From: Diatrype stigma
Lineage: Eukaryota > Ascomycota > Sordariomycetes > Xylariales > Diatrypaceae
Reading direction: 5' to 3'
Length of the DNA: 64,000 bases
Assembly (NCBI GenBank): GCA_022225965.2
Contig: JAKJXP020000031.1
Location: 248,001 to 312,000 of the forward strand
The notes beneath the pieces were generated by a model. The model searched no databases and had not been told where the DNA came from. It saw only the letters and a program-made list of their open reading frames with translations. Below, in pieces: positions 34,589 to 45,386 of the stretch; position 1 is the stretch's first letter; every line of letters begins with the position of its first letter. Made by a program: the position numbers and the translations under genes.

Positions 34589-34896
34589 CTACATGCTTCT
34601 ACATACCTGCCTACCCGCCTGCCTGCCTTATTGGTCCTTCCAGTAGCCGTCGATCTAGTGATCTGAAGCTACTTATACCTACCTGGAAATAGTAGCAACA
34701 GCTGCTGGTGGATGAAGAAAAAGTCAAGACGACATCGGGCAGGAGCAGCAACATTAGTATTGGAAGAAATTGAGTACACCAAGCCACGGACGGACTGGAC
34801 TGGGCTAGACTGGACTGTACGGGGACGGGACGGCACAGGATCGAATTAAGCTGGGCTGAAAGCGTTTGTACCTGACCTCCCTAGCTTCCGCAAGCC

Positions 34897-36359
34897 ATGC
34901 TGCCTTCGCCAGCAGGCGGCTTACCTTTGTCCACCTCCGCCTCCTCTAATAACCCGACACAAGTCCCGAGCATAGCCCCATCGGCAAATGCTGCTGCCGC
35001 CGCTGCTTCCGCCGCCGCTGCCGCCGCCGCCGCCTCTTCTACGGGGACCAAACGACCGGCTACATCCGAACTGCAGCGAGGTCCCGGTACTACATCGTCG
35101 AAGAGACATGCCACTGGCACTCATCGTGCCTCCATATCGGGCTTCCCCATATCAACCTCTTCCTCTACCCCGTCTACCTTAACAACTGCTCCCGGGTTCC
35201 CTTCTCTTGGCAGCACCGCTGGCGCATCCTCATCCTCCTCATCAACTGCTGCTCGTCACCGACATGCACGGAGCCATAGCCATGCGGCGCCTAACATGTC
35301 TATATCAACGACTACCACACCCGGGATATCATTGCCGCATCCGACCTCGTCTGCCCCTGGCCACCAATATCCTCCTCACAGTCCTCATCGCCCTCCGCTT
35401 CCTCCCCCTTACCCCCTTCCGGCGTCCCAACATCCTGTTCCGACCTTTATTACCGAGGACCAGTTATCAGGGAGGTCACCTGATCAACTTATCGCCACCA
35501 TTCTGCAGGTTCAGTCGCAACATCAGCAGTATGCCGCTCACCTCTCTGCGCAATATGAGAACATTCTGCAGCAGTTGAGTGAGATCCGCGCGAGCCTCAT
35601 GGCCTTCCACGGAGGACAGGCAGCATCCCACCAAGCTGCCATGGCGGTACGTGTGTTTTCCACAGATATACCCACCTGCTTATCATATATAACTCCTCAT
35701 CGAATATGTACTACTACGATGCAACAATGGCTGAATCCATCCTGAATAGATGGGTTAGTCTCAGTCTTGTTGATATTAACATTGAAATTCACTAGACATT
35801 CACTGCACGTGAGCCCTTGTCCTCCACCAGTAGTAGGCAGATGGTTGCACCTCCACCGATGCCGCAAGCACAGGCACAAATGCCACAACCCATTTCTATC
35901 CATACGCCGAGGCCATCAACCTCGAATTCGCGCGGGGAGAGTTCACGACAGCCACCACAATCACCACTAGCCCATAATGATCCGCGTTTGCTCCCAAAGC
36001 CATCAGCACAGACTCCGCAGACTCCAGGCCCGCCTGCGTACGATTACCGTACTGTCGGCACAGTGGAAGAGGTATGGCGAGAATACCGCGAGGGGATGGA
36101 TGGCCAGCCGGCCATCGAAGACTTAGATGCCACCTGGGGGTCCAGATGGCGGCCTGAACCCCGCGGCAGGACTTGGTATTCAAGACGAAAGGTCATTTGG
36201 GATAAGATTAAGGAGTATATCGAGAATGGCATGAGTGAAGACGTTGCAGTTCAGGAGGTTGAGAAGCTACGTGACGGCGGTACCATCAATAAGCTCATCC
36301 GAATGCTACAGGAAGAGAAGAAGGAAAAGGGGGGCGGGGACGATAGTATCAACGCTTAG
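34897..36359 (+). CDS. GCR1_C-domain protein, candidate transcription factor (437 aa)
   Basis: Exons 34897-35646 and 35796-36359; the 149-nt intron is GTACGT...CACTAG in phase 0. Residues 1-190 are disordered: an alanine tract (about 32-47), Ser/Thr runs and a PPLPPPYPLP proline stretch. Residues about 205-245 (VQSQHQQYAAHLSAQYENI, LQQLSEIRASL) are helical and may be a short coiled coil for oligomerisation. After a second Pro/Gln-rich linker, the C-terminal domain (about 345-425) reads YDYRTVGTVEEVWREYREG, WGSRWRPEPRGRTWYSRRKV, IWDKIKEYIENG and AVQEVEKLRDGG. This matches the GCR1_C family, the DNA-binding end of yeast Gcr1-type activators of glycolytic genes. In filamentous fungi the targets are mostly unknown. 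The start is the first ATG; no upstream in-frame ATG was seen. Confidence 0.85.
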
Positions 36360-39300
36360 ACTGCCTGGGATGGCAGTAAGGGGATAGCACAGGACATTCA
36401 GCATTAGGAACCGGCGTTATTTGGGACTGGAAGATCGATACCAGACTTGCATATTCATATGGCAGCGTTAACGAGGCACATCGGGTGGCAGAGAAAGTAT
36501 ACGAGTATTATTCGCTGGATCCTCGCCACATTCCAGCATACGGGGAAATTAACAATTATAGGTTAAACTTATAGCAGGGTTAACATCTCATCGTCGTGTC
36601 CCAGTGTTCGACTACTCTGGGTTGGATGGAGACGTAGGAGGCGGAGGTAAATGCTGAGCCGTCCGGACAGGCATGGGTAAGAGCAACACAGAGTAACTTC
36701 TCATCAGTCCTGATGCTGCAGAAGTGTCAGGAGAAACTATCACAACGAAATAAGACACCACCCTGTCAAGTTTAGTTCTCTGTGACGACTGAATCCACAG
36801 AGCCATCGGCGGCCCCAGATTGATCTAAGTACGCGGCTAGCAAATAGCAATGGCCTGCGATGCTTTCGAGCCATTATCCCGCTTAGACTCTAACTTGCGT
36901 TATGGGATCCAGATTATATTGCCTTGTTACATCACTACAACATAGCAGTATGACTTTGCGGAGCCCACGGCCATTCCTCTTAACCACATGGCACTGCAAT
37001 ATGCTGCTGTATGTGTAGTATTCTTGACGGCGTGGAGAGGATAGAATTCTACCATACTAAGTCCACTTCATTGACAGCCTCGGTTCGAGTAAACACACGA
37101 GCTTATATCAGAGATTTCACAACTCTCTTCGAATTGGCAGCATATCTGGAAGAGAGGGGCTTCCGACAGCCACGACAAGCGACTCAACACAGCCAGGCGC
37201 CTAAACGACTAGAAAATTCAAACGAGTCTGTCAGGTGATGGCTATCACACCACGAGAGACAATAGCCCCAAGGTCCCTATGGGCATCTACAAATAATGCT
37301 TTGTCTCAGGGGGGAGGCAGATGCGACGACGGTGGCGGTGCTCTGCCAGCAATTGGTGAAGCCTGTATTGTGGCATCCATTACCAAGGCCAAGGAAGGAA
37401 GGCCTCGGTCAAGCTAATGATATAATGGGGCAGGATAGAGCCGGCATATACAATAAACAGATAAGGGCAATGTGGCAAGCAAGGGCATGGAGGCGGTTTT
37501 CCGAAGATGGGCTACGAATCAGAATAGCATTCTCAAAACCCAACCTGGCGCTCTGCTTTAGACCCTCCTTTCGAACCCCCCTCCCTTCCCACCCGCCCCT
37601 CTGCCACTGTGGGAAAGATATAAGCCATTTCCATGTTCTATATTCTGTCTCCCTATTCTAGATACATAATACATATAAAATGATCAAAAGTTCAAGTCCC
37701 GCAGAATCCCATCCTGATCTTTCTAATCCCCATTGCAGACACATACCAACTCAGACAGGCAAGCATACAGATGGAGGCGCAAAGGAGAGAGGTAAAAGGG
37801 GGAGGGGGGGCGCCTTCGAGAGGCCCTCAGACCTAGGCGGCAACACTACCGACTGCGAAAGGCAATGCGGGAGCACCTAAGCGGATGTCTAAATAGTACG
37901 TGGTATTGTGAAGTGTGTTTTACCTAGGCTCAGGGGTTTAGCCGTGTATCTGCCTTCCCAGCCCTTGATCATCCAAACTATCACCCAGTGCCGCGCGTTG
38001 GACAGATGTTTCCCACCACGATTCCATGACATTTATATATATCTATCTCACCTAGGCACTTTCGTATAAAAGTCCCTATCAGAGTTTCCATTGCACGGAT
38101 TCAAGAGTTGCCAACAGTCTTCCGAAACCGTATATCGCTGTATGAAACAAAATCTAAATACCACCTCTTTTCCGTTGATTAGTGGCCGTATCTATCTGAA
38201 CTAAATATATTTGGACTCCTGTCACCTCATACTAAGTCATATTGCGTATTATGGGTTCGGATTTCACGCAGGCACTTCCCTGATAGTATGGTGTATAGCC
38301 TGGATTTCACACGTGTATACGGCCACGTTCAAGCACCGTTTATGACTCGCAGGCCGGATCTACGTCTACTTGATGGACATGCCATCCATTCGGTGTTATC
38401 ACATCACGCCTTATGTAGGCATCTAGGTACAACTATAGGAGGAGATACATACACATACATAGTAAGGGGTTGATAACCAGAAACATATTAAGCACAGCAG
38501 CGAACAAGAAAGCTCTACCATGCTTCCTGCAAGATGCATTTGGTAGATCCCTAATTAGTATGTGAATCTGTCGGGGTTGTTACTAACATACATAGCCTCT
38601 TGATTACTGCTGCTGGTCAACTCCCACTTCACCTCTTTCCAATTCTACAGTGTAGGGCTAGCCCCTTTTCTTGGCAAGAGCGAGGCCAGTCTAAGAAACT
38701 TGGGCCATCAACACCCGCATAAAGTCTTCAGACAGCTCCTGGCTAATGTGTTATAGTTTACGTCGGACATCGTGCTAATTCGGCACTTCCTATGTTAGTG
38801 GTACGCCTTGCTTAGTGCCGCACCAAAGGAATGGCCTAGTGCATTTCGTTTTTTCCTTCTCTTCGCTATCTCGTTGGCGTTGAGATGGGATGTTGGAAAT
38901 AGTAGAGGGGGGAAGCGATCGATCGAGGGTATGACTTATATGGCACCAGGCAGGACAGGACAAGGCAAAATTGGGTCCATGCAGTGAGCTGGAGCCAAAT
39001 ATCCAGACTATGTGGTTTACGATCATTTGTCGCATTGACGAAATATTTTGGACACGTTCCGTCGCGTAGCAACGCAGCAGGACTCACTTAGTGCAGAGAT
39101 GGGGAAGAACAGACAGTTTGAGGGGTCAAAATTGGTTGTCAATGAGTGACTACATAAGAATGTAGTAGTAGCTATTTAGGTACAGATGACCAGAGCCTCC
39201 GCACGCAGGCACTCTTTGCCTTTCTGATTTCCGACCCTCAACTCCGTGCCATGATCCTTAGCAACCTCGAGAGAGAACACTCCCAACGTGCGTGTGTTCC

Positions 39301-39397
39301 ATGACAGCCGTACTAAGACTTTGGTGGGTATCGCGATGAATTATTGCTTGGTGATGCATGCAGCTGACATGTTCGAGGATTGACGAGGAACAGTCGC
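36360..39397. other. Intergenic, no secure gene
   Basis: Scattered short frames with stops. 37011-37238 and 37296-37661 are open but biased only by local base composition and have no recognisable domain. A TATATA patch lies at 38034-38045. Confidence 0.4.
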
Positions 39398-39627
39398 TTA
39401 TTTGCCGCAGGACGAGCAGGAGCAGTCAGTGCCGCAGTTGCCTATTGAGGGGATCATGTTAGTCCGGGCTCAGGGGTGGTTTGTTGTCGTGGATAGGAAC
39501 CACGGAAAGGGATAGATGTGGTGTGGTGATGGATGGAGGGGTTTCGACGATGATGATAGCGGGGTAGTAGTGGCATGAGGGTTGACTTACAGCTTGAGGA
39601 GCCAGAGCATCCGCATTCGCCCTTCAT
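39398..39627 (-). CDS. Copper-type metallothionein, 26 residues
   Basis: Cytosolic metal-binding peptide that chelates copper (I) through cysteine thiolates. Exon 1 is 39591-39627 and exon 2 is 39398-39441, with a 149-nt intron (GTAAGT...CAATAG) that splits the third cysteine codon. The product has seven cysteines at 5, 7, 13, 15, 19, 21 and 24 (C-G-C, C-N-C, C-S-C and a lone C), the spacing of the Neurospora crassa copper metallothionein (25-26 residues). Both exons are too short to stand out as open frames. The start codon is fixed by the family length. A TATA-like box lies about 155 bp upstream. Metal-responsive control is expected for the family, but no metal-response element is obvious by eye. 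It has no close gene neighbours. Confidence 0.9.
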
Positions 39628-39778
39628 CTTGATGGATTGGTTGGTTGGTTGGGGGAGAAGTGGTTGGTTTGGTGTGGTATGAATGTTTGATATTGGTACT
39701 GATCGTGAGATGCTTTTGTTCGGAGATGTGATGTGTTGTGTTGGTGAAGATGAGAAGACTGGAAGTGGTTCGTTGGAC

Positions 39779-39790
39779 CCTTAAATAGTT
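39779..39790 (-). promoter_or_regulatory. TATA-like box of the metallothionein gene
   Basis: On the minus strand AACTATTTAAGG lies about 155 bp before the metallothionein ATG. The 5' leader between is rich in CAACCAAC and CAC repeats, as in highly expressed fungal genes. Confidence 0.5.
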
Positions 39791-40493
39791 TAATCGCAGC
39801 CCGTACCGCTGGTAGCCACTGAAAACCGGGAGCCAATCAGATTGCCCGGCTGCCTCCCCACCTGCCTCCAACCTGCTAACACTGTGCTGAGCGATTTGTG
39901 CGGTTTCCCCAGATCAGCTGATTAGCTCTCAGCCAACAGCACAATTCGCTCGGAAGTTTCTTTGCTCTAGCATGACATCAGTCCCCATTGATTTTGGAAA
40001 CCGCGAATATATCTCAAGGGAAACCGCAAATACATCGCAACGTACAGGGGCGGAGTCCTTGATTGCATGTGCGTTCTTTGTGCTTGAATGCCATTCTAGC
40101 GTACTGGCGAAGTACCTACCTCCTACCAGAATCTACCACGGGTTACGAAGTACACCATCTCCTTCATATTCACATCCTTTATCTTATCGTGCCCTCTAAG
40201 TAGAAACTACGCACTATGTACTATCCAACCAAGCAACTTGGTTAAATCCCAACACTGAAATCATGTACCTACCTACGTATTACATTCCCGTATTACCAAG
40301 TCTGGATAAGCAATGCATATAGTCCACACGGCTGCCACCGAATGTCTATATGTACACTTGCACCACATACGCCATATACTGTATGATACCTACATGTAGG
40401 TAGATAAGTGGCAAACTCCTACATGTATGTAGGTATGTAGCTACCAAGAGTCCAGCCCCGATAATCCTGTGATCCAAATGCTTCCAGGCTTCG
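39791..40493. other. Intergenic, CCTA/TAGG palindromes
   Basis: No gene. Imperfect palindromes ACCTACATGTAGGTAG and CTACATGTATGTAGGTATG occupy 40387-40440. It ends with the CTTCG duplication (40489-40493) of the next element. Confidence 0.5.
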
Positions 40494-40640
40494 TGTCACA
40501 TCAAAAGGTGATTGTTTATTAAAGGGAAATAACGGTATGGGCGGAATTCCTAAAAACCCTACTAAATACAGTGGCTAAGTAGGCCTGTAAGCCCGACCTG
40601 ACATAATCCCTTAATTCCATATATGTGTTATAATGCGATA
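40494..40640 (-). repeat. LTR of the compact element (3' in its own orientation)
   Basis: Shares long blocks with 42087-42233, including CGGTATGGGCGGAATTCC and GCCTGTAAGCCCGACCTGAC. Differences are nearly all C/T or G/A. Confidence 0.9.
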
Positions 40641-41344
40641 CATTCCCAGCTTACAAAAGCAGACGGCTTTTAAAGCTGCTAGAGCATTTTTTCGATGGTT
40701 TTCTGTTATTTTCTAAATGCCCCTTTCCGTAGGCCCTTTTTTTTTTCCGTTTCCTGTTGTTTTCGGTGCTTATAAGTTGTTTAGTAATTATAAGACTTTT
40801 GCGTATTTAGAAATGCCCGTTAATTACCGGGCATTTTTAAGTTTTTTGCGTTACTTATAGCTAATAAGACTTTTTGCGTTATTACCCCTTAATAAAACGA
40901 CGCTTTTTAAGTAATAGCGTTTCCGAAAGGCCATTTTTCATTCGACGATTTACCCTTTAAGTATTTCCTTTTTCCTTATTCCGTAAGTTTCATTTTTCGG
41001 ATTATCGTTTTTACGTTTTTTTATTTCTTTTTCTTTAAAGTTCTTTTTACGACGTTAATTTAATTCCTATTAATCTTCGTAATTATATAATTAAAATGCG
41101 ACTTATTTAAAACGGTTTATTAAATTGTATTATATTTTTACGGCTTAAAAATGTGCCGCCTTTTATAAGGGCATTCATATAACGGCCGGTTTTGGTTATC
41201 GATTATTTTCCTAATAATAGCGAAAACGTTAAAATCGGCTTAGCTAAAATGGCATATATATTTTAAGTAAGCCAATCCGATTTTTTCGAGGGTTATATCG
41301 TTTTTATTATCGTCGAGGCTTATTTTAAGGGCAACATTTTCCGT

Positions 41345-41875
41345 TTAAAAAGGTGCTACTTTACGTACGGACGCAAAAAAATCCTATACGCCGGAAATAC
41401 CTTGTACTTCCGAAATACTTAAGCGTTCGGCTTTTAAGCGTTGCAATTTTTATTTCCGATATTATTTTATTTGGTTCGTATTTTATATATTTTAAAAGGC
41501 GAGCCGGTATTTGTATCGAAAATCCTAAAGCTCTTAAGTATTCGATATCTTTAAACGGGCCTTTAATATTTTATATTATTCGCAAATAAAGGTACCGAAC
41601 GGATATAATCGTTGCCAATTAATATTAACGGTTGCCGTTATTTATTTATCGAGTTCGCGGTACGATTAAAAATTTAAGAGGTATCGGTTATATCGAAGCT
41701 TTTATTTTTCCAATAGGATTTTATACCTTTTTAATATTTCGTCGGAAAAATCGTTAAGCTTTAAGCGTTCGGCAATTGCGGCGCGAAAGGGCTATTGGGA
41801 TTCGACGAATTCGTCCGTTATAGCCGGGTCGACGTATTTTCGAATGCCAAGGGAATTTATTAATCTGTAATAATA
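41345..41875 (-). pseudogene. Copia gag relic, RIP-inactivated
   Basis: The minus strand reads RKYVDPAITDEFVES, then PFRAAIAERLKLNDFSDEI, LKRYKILLEK and ITATVNINWQR, with tryptophans turned to stops. This resembles the N-terminal gag region of Copia polyproteins (ending in the usual TxxVNINWQR-like helix). No ATG-initiated frame survives. Confidence 0.65.
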
Positions 41876-42073
41876 AAAAAACCAATTAAATTAATGGCTG
41901 CTATTTAATAATTAGGCCGTTTCCGAATTAACGAATATACGGTTTAATGTCATTATTCGAATTACGGAATTAACGAATTACGAAATTACTAAATTGCTTT
42001 GCAAAAAAAAAAAAAAAAAAGGTTTAAATTAATTCCGTAATAATAATAATTGCTACAAAAAAACGCTATTAAT

Positions 42074-42086
42074 CGGGTCTCATAAT
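42074..42086 (-). other. Primer-binding site of the compact element
   Basis: On the minus strand ATTATGAGACCCG directly follows the LTR. It resembles the site after the outer Copia LTR (1564-1577) and the complement of the initiator-tRNA-Met anticodon arm (half-tRNA priming). Confidence 0.55.
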
Positions 42087-42233
42087 TGTTACATTAAAAG
42101 GTGATTATTTATTAAAGGGAAATGACGGTATGGGCGGAATTCCTAAAAACCCTATTAAATATAGTGGCTAAATGGGCCTGTAAGCCCGACCTGACATAAT
42201 CCCTCAATTCCATACATGTGCCACAATGCGACA
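42087..42233 (-). repeat. LTR of the compact element (5' in its own orientation)
   Basis: Partner of 40494-40640. It is less RIP-altered than the left copy and ends CACAATGCGACA. Confidence 0.9.
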
Positions 42234-42238
42234 CTTCG

Positions 42239-44266
42239 TGACTTCCTCAGGTACTTGGGTACCTGCCTCAGGTTGACTGCTAGCCCACTACCCCTGCCCC
42301 TGCCTGCCTTATCAATTTTCTCCGCATTCCTTGCCCGGTGTAAGTCAAGCAAGAACCAGGATTCAAACCAGGATTCGAACCAGGATTCCACCTCGCACCT
42401 TCGCAACATTTAGATGCTTTAGTAGATCTAGAAGATGCACATCCATGGATGGATAGATATGCACGGCGTGCATTGTGCACGACATGGTGAGTTCAAGGTT
42501 GACGGTAGGTACAGGCAGGAATCATTCGATACCTACCCGGGGCTCCCTGGGCTGCATGATTTCGCCCTGGAAGGGTTGCAGTGCATCGCCTCCCTTGCCT
42601 CTTTCTATAGAAGTTCCTTAGAAACTACGACAAGCTGATGGATGCTGCTGCCTCGACGGCTTGTCGCTTTTCTAGTCCGGTGCAGCTGCAATCCATGATG
42701 TTGCCCCATCCCATTTCCTATGCATGTCATTCGCTTATCGCGCCTTCCTGGGTAATACCTTACCTAGGTAGCATGCACATGCTTATCCGGCTAGGGTATG
42801 TGTAACCTTCTTTCTTGGCCTTCTCGAAGTCATCATGATGGAGACCGGGTCTTGATAGAGGGCTGACATATATTGGTAACAGCAGCACCTTACTGGATGG
42901 ACCTACGTAAACGATTTCTTGGGGGTTAAGGTTCGGGGTCCCCTCTCACGCCACTTGTGTTATCGTTGCCTCTGCCAGACGATCGAGTCAACCTTGGAAC
43001 CTCATGGGGTAGGTAATCACTGCATATGTGAGGCGGCAGTATTGCATATAACTCTGGTGGGTGGCACAAGGACTTATATCCCAACCCCGACTTTCAGCTG
43101 TGTGCCTCCAACATTCCATCGAATGCATGGGGTAATGGTTTCCCATCAGAATTACACCATGAATTTAGTGATGCCCCCATATCCCCGTACCCCCATGTCC
43201 CCATACACACATCAACTTAATCTTCACATCCAAGGAATCCGTGGGGGTTGCAGTAACATTGTCTTCGACTACCTACTTCGTACCTACTTATGCCTAGGTA
43301 ATAACAGCCCCCCTGTCACCAAATCCTCCGTGTCTCACCGCCGTATAGCCAACCATGCATGTCTCAATCCCCAACTGTTCTCTAGTTCGCCGTTGGAAAC
43401 ACAATATCGAATATCTATCCAGTCTGGGTTACCGTATCCAGCGCTAATGCTGTATATGGATACAGCCGCTGGACACAGGTGCCCCTGGCGAGACGCCCAT
43501 TGCGCATGTGATATATATCGCAACCAATATATTATTCTATTCCCCGACATACGACAGCCACTCCACAGTAACAACAGAAACCACTGGGTGAATTGGATGG
43601 GGCTCTTGGGGGCCGAGTGTACGGCTATCGGAATGTCAAGACTGAATCCAATATATTAACAATGCATCTAGGGCGGCGGCCTTGACGGCCTACCACCTTG
43701 GCAGTTATGTCATCAACTTTCACGGCTGTAACCGAAGATGGCCTAGAGCACAGGTTACGGTCCCGACGTGCATACAAGCTATAACGGAAACCCCCCGAGC
43801 GCCACGAAGTAGGTTGGTCGGTCTCCTAGATAATCACCGAATTTGAGATTCTCCCCATAGACGCCCCTCTCGGCATAGATCTAGATTATATGTTATCTGA
43901 CAACAATAAATTCCGCACGTCCTTATCTAATGAAGTCGGTCAACGGATCCCAACTGCCTATGGCAATTTGAGCCTGACCGAACTGTTCGTCGTATGCCGT
44001 TGGTTTGTCGCTCTAGACACTCACTGTGGATACCTCGATTCCTGAGGCTGCAGTAAGCACTGCAGTGAGAATTGGCTCTATACAGTAGCCTCTGTTAGAA
44101 GCAGCAAGGGCTTGTCGAGGTGATGTTGATTCCTCTCAATGAGGTTTGGGGCAGAGGATGATAGTACTTTCCCTACCGACGACCTGCGAAGCTGAGGACA
44201 GAACTGAAGGTCTCATGTCGAACAATAGACATGTGGATTCCACATAACCAGGTTGGTCAATCTTGT
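42239..44266. other. Intergenic, with a 12-bp tandem repeat
   Basis: ACCAGGATTCRA is repeated three times at 42355-42390. A 246-codon open frame (42919-43659) has no protein-like features and is judged accidental. CCTACCTAGG-type motifs recur (42765, 43270-43300). Confidence 0.45.
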
Positions 44267-44396
44267 CAAACCTTGTGTACGATAGGTTTCCTACGCTTTC
44301 TTATAACGACATCGTCATCATCGGTATCTTCGTCGGCTATAGGCGGAACACTTCTGTTCTGTTTGCCTTTTGATGCAGTACTCTGGACTCGCTCTT

Positions 44397-45386
44397 TTAC
44401 GGCCTTCTTATTCTTCCTTGTGTGTCCCCAATATTCGAAGCAGGGTCGACTTTCCTACGCTTTCTGGTTATGTCTATACCGTCTTGATCCATATCATTCT
44501 CTGTGGATGACCGGGTTCGTTTGCCACCGTTGCTTCTGGTAGATACACTCTTCGCTGTTTCATCCTTTGGCCTCTTTTTCTCTGCTGGGTTATTATATAC
44601 AGGGAGCTTCTTGGATCCAATAACGGAACCATCGAGCGCCTTCATGTTTGACAGAATAACCTTCTCCCTCGCATCGCAATTGTCTATGACGAACTGTATG
44701 CCACCGTATTCCCCATACTGCTTCGGATCAAAGTCCTCGTGACGCATTAAATGCATAGGTGCCATAGGTGCTACATGTGCTGTCCCCCCAGAGGATCGGT
44801 GAGCCCAGTCACAGTATCGGCATTCCGTTCCAGTCCAAGGGCCAAGAGGGCAATTCGCATGTGGGGAGGTCTGCTTTACCCGGTCCGCGGAGCTGGTACC
44901 GCCTTCTGTATCTGGCCGTGTCCTCTTGAGCTTTTCAGCGTTCCTGGTGACGTGTAGACTATCACTGGTACGCGCAAGCTGCCTCTCAAGTCCCCGTTTG
45001 AAGTCAGTGAGGGATAAATTGAGCTGGAATTTCACACGTTGTGAATCCAGTTTTGATATCTCCTTTTGCGCTACAGCAGGGATTGCATCTATGCTACCGA
45101 CCTGATGTTCTATATTGGCCTCGCCCAGTACGTTCAATGGTCTCTTCTTTGCTCGGCTAGGTTGGATTCGTGTTGGAGCTGACGGCACTTTGTTTTCTCC
45201 TCTTGGTTGAGTGGGGTGAGCTTTCAGGATAGACATTCTGATCTGTTCGGATCTTGCATTTTCAAATGCATGGTATACAGCGCACTCTTCTACAAAGTGT
45301 CCCCTACAGTATGCTTGGTATAGCGGGGGAGGCCATATTCTCAGGGGCGCCTGAGTAAGCCCTACGTTGTGAACGTCTACAGGCAT
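44397..45386 (-). CDS. Hypothetical nuclear-type protein, apparent frameshift at the C-terminus
   Basis: Open frame of 329 codons from ATG at 45386. Features: a Cys/His patch near the N-terminus (YCRGHFVEECAVYH), a Lys/Arg-rich middle (SRAKKRPLNV), a second Cys/His-containing segment (CPLGPWTGTECRYCDWAH), and a basic tail with DITRKRRKV, a nuclear-localisation-type motif. The frame is also open upstream of the ATG for about 35 codons (KGYNFIIRRT...), so an upstream exon is possible. After the stop, another frame continues to 44266 with KKAVKERVQSTASKGKQ, ADEDTDDDDVVIRKRRK and a stop, repeating the acidic-then-RKRRK pattern. A frameshift or small unrecognised intron near 44415 is likely. Family unknown. 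Confidence 0.6.
   Translation of the reverse strand: MPVDVHNVGLTQAPLRIWPPPLYQAYCRGHFVEECAVYHAFENARSEQIRMSILKAHPTQPRGENKVPSAPTRIQPSRAKKRPLNVLGEANIEHQVGSIDAIPAVAQKEISKLDSQRVKFQLNLSLTDFKRGLERQLARTSDSLHVTRNAEKLKRTRPDTEGGTSSADRVKQTSPHANCPLGPWTGTECRYCDWAHRSSGGTAHVAPMAPMHLMRHEDFDPKQYGEYGGIQFVIDNCDAREKVILSNMKALDGSVIGSKKLPVYNNPAEKKRPKDETAKSVSTRSNGGKRTRSSTENDMDQDGIDITRKRRKVDPASNIGDTQGRIRRP

Larger units (their letters stand above)
28339..34896. other. Long gene-poor intergenic region
   Basis: No intact gene was supported. Contents: a possible minus-strand coding relic (30159-30440), ATATATGTAC palindromes near 30545-30585, an 8-bp minisatellite (32793-32848), CCTACCTAGG-type palindromes (31870-31895, 33840-33890), a CTATAC hexamer run (34565-34588) and an ACTGG(G/A)CTGG-rich patch (34790-34815). 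The last 400 bp should include the promoter and leader of the gene at 34897. Confidence 0.4.
40494..42233 (-). mobile_element. Compact LTR retrotransposon with Copia gag relic (1,740 bp)
   Basis: LTRs of 147 bp (40494-40640 and 42087-42233; TGTC...GACA) flank a 1.45-kb RIP-ed interior, with a perfect 5-bp duplication, CTTCG, at 40489-40493 and 42234-42238. On the minus strand a primer-binding site abuts the right LTR and a gag-like relic follows, so the element is transcribed right to left. There is no room for pol. It is therefore an internally deleted or naturally non-autonomous Copia derivative dependent on other elements. Confidence 0.9.

Noticed and set aside
42919..43659. 246-codon plus-strand open frame
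   Set aside because: Amino-acid content is random-looking, it spans CCTA-type intergenic motifs, lacks any domain or splice partner, and its codon use is unlike that of the real genes here.
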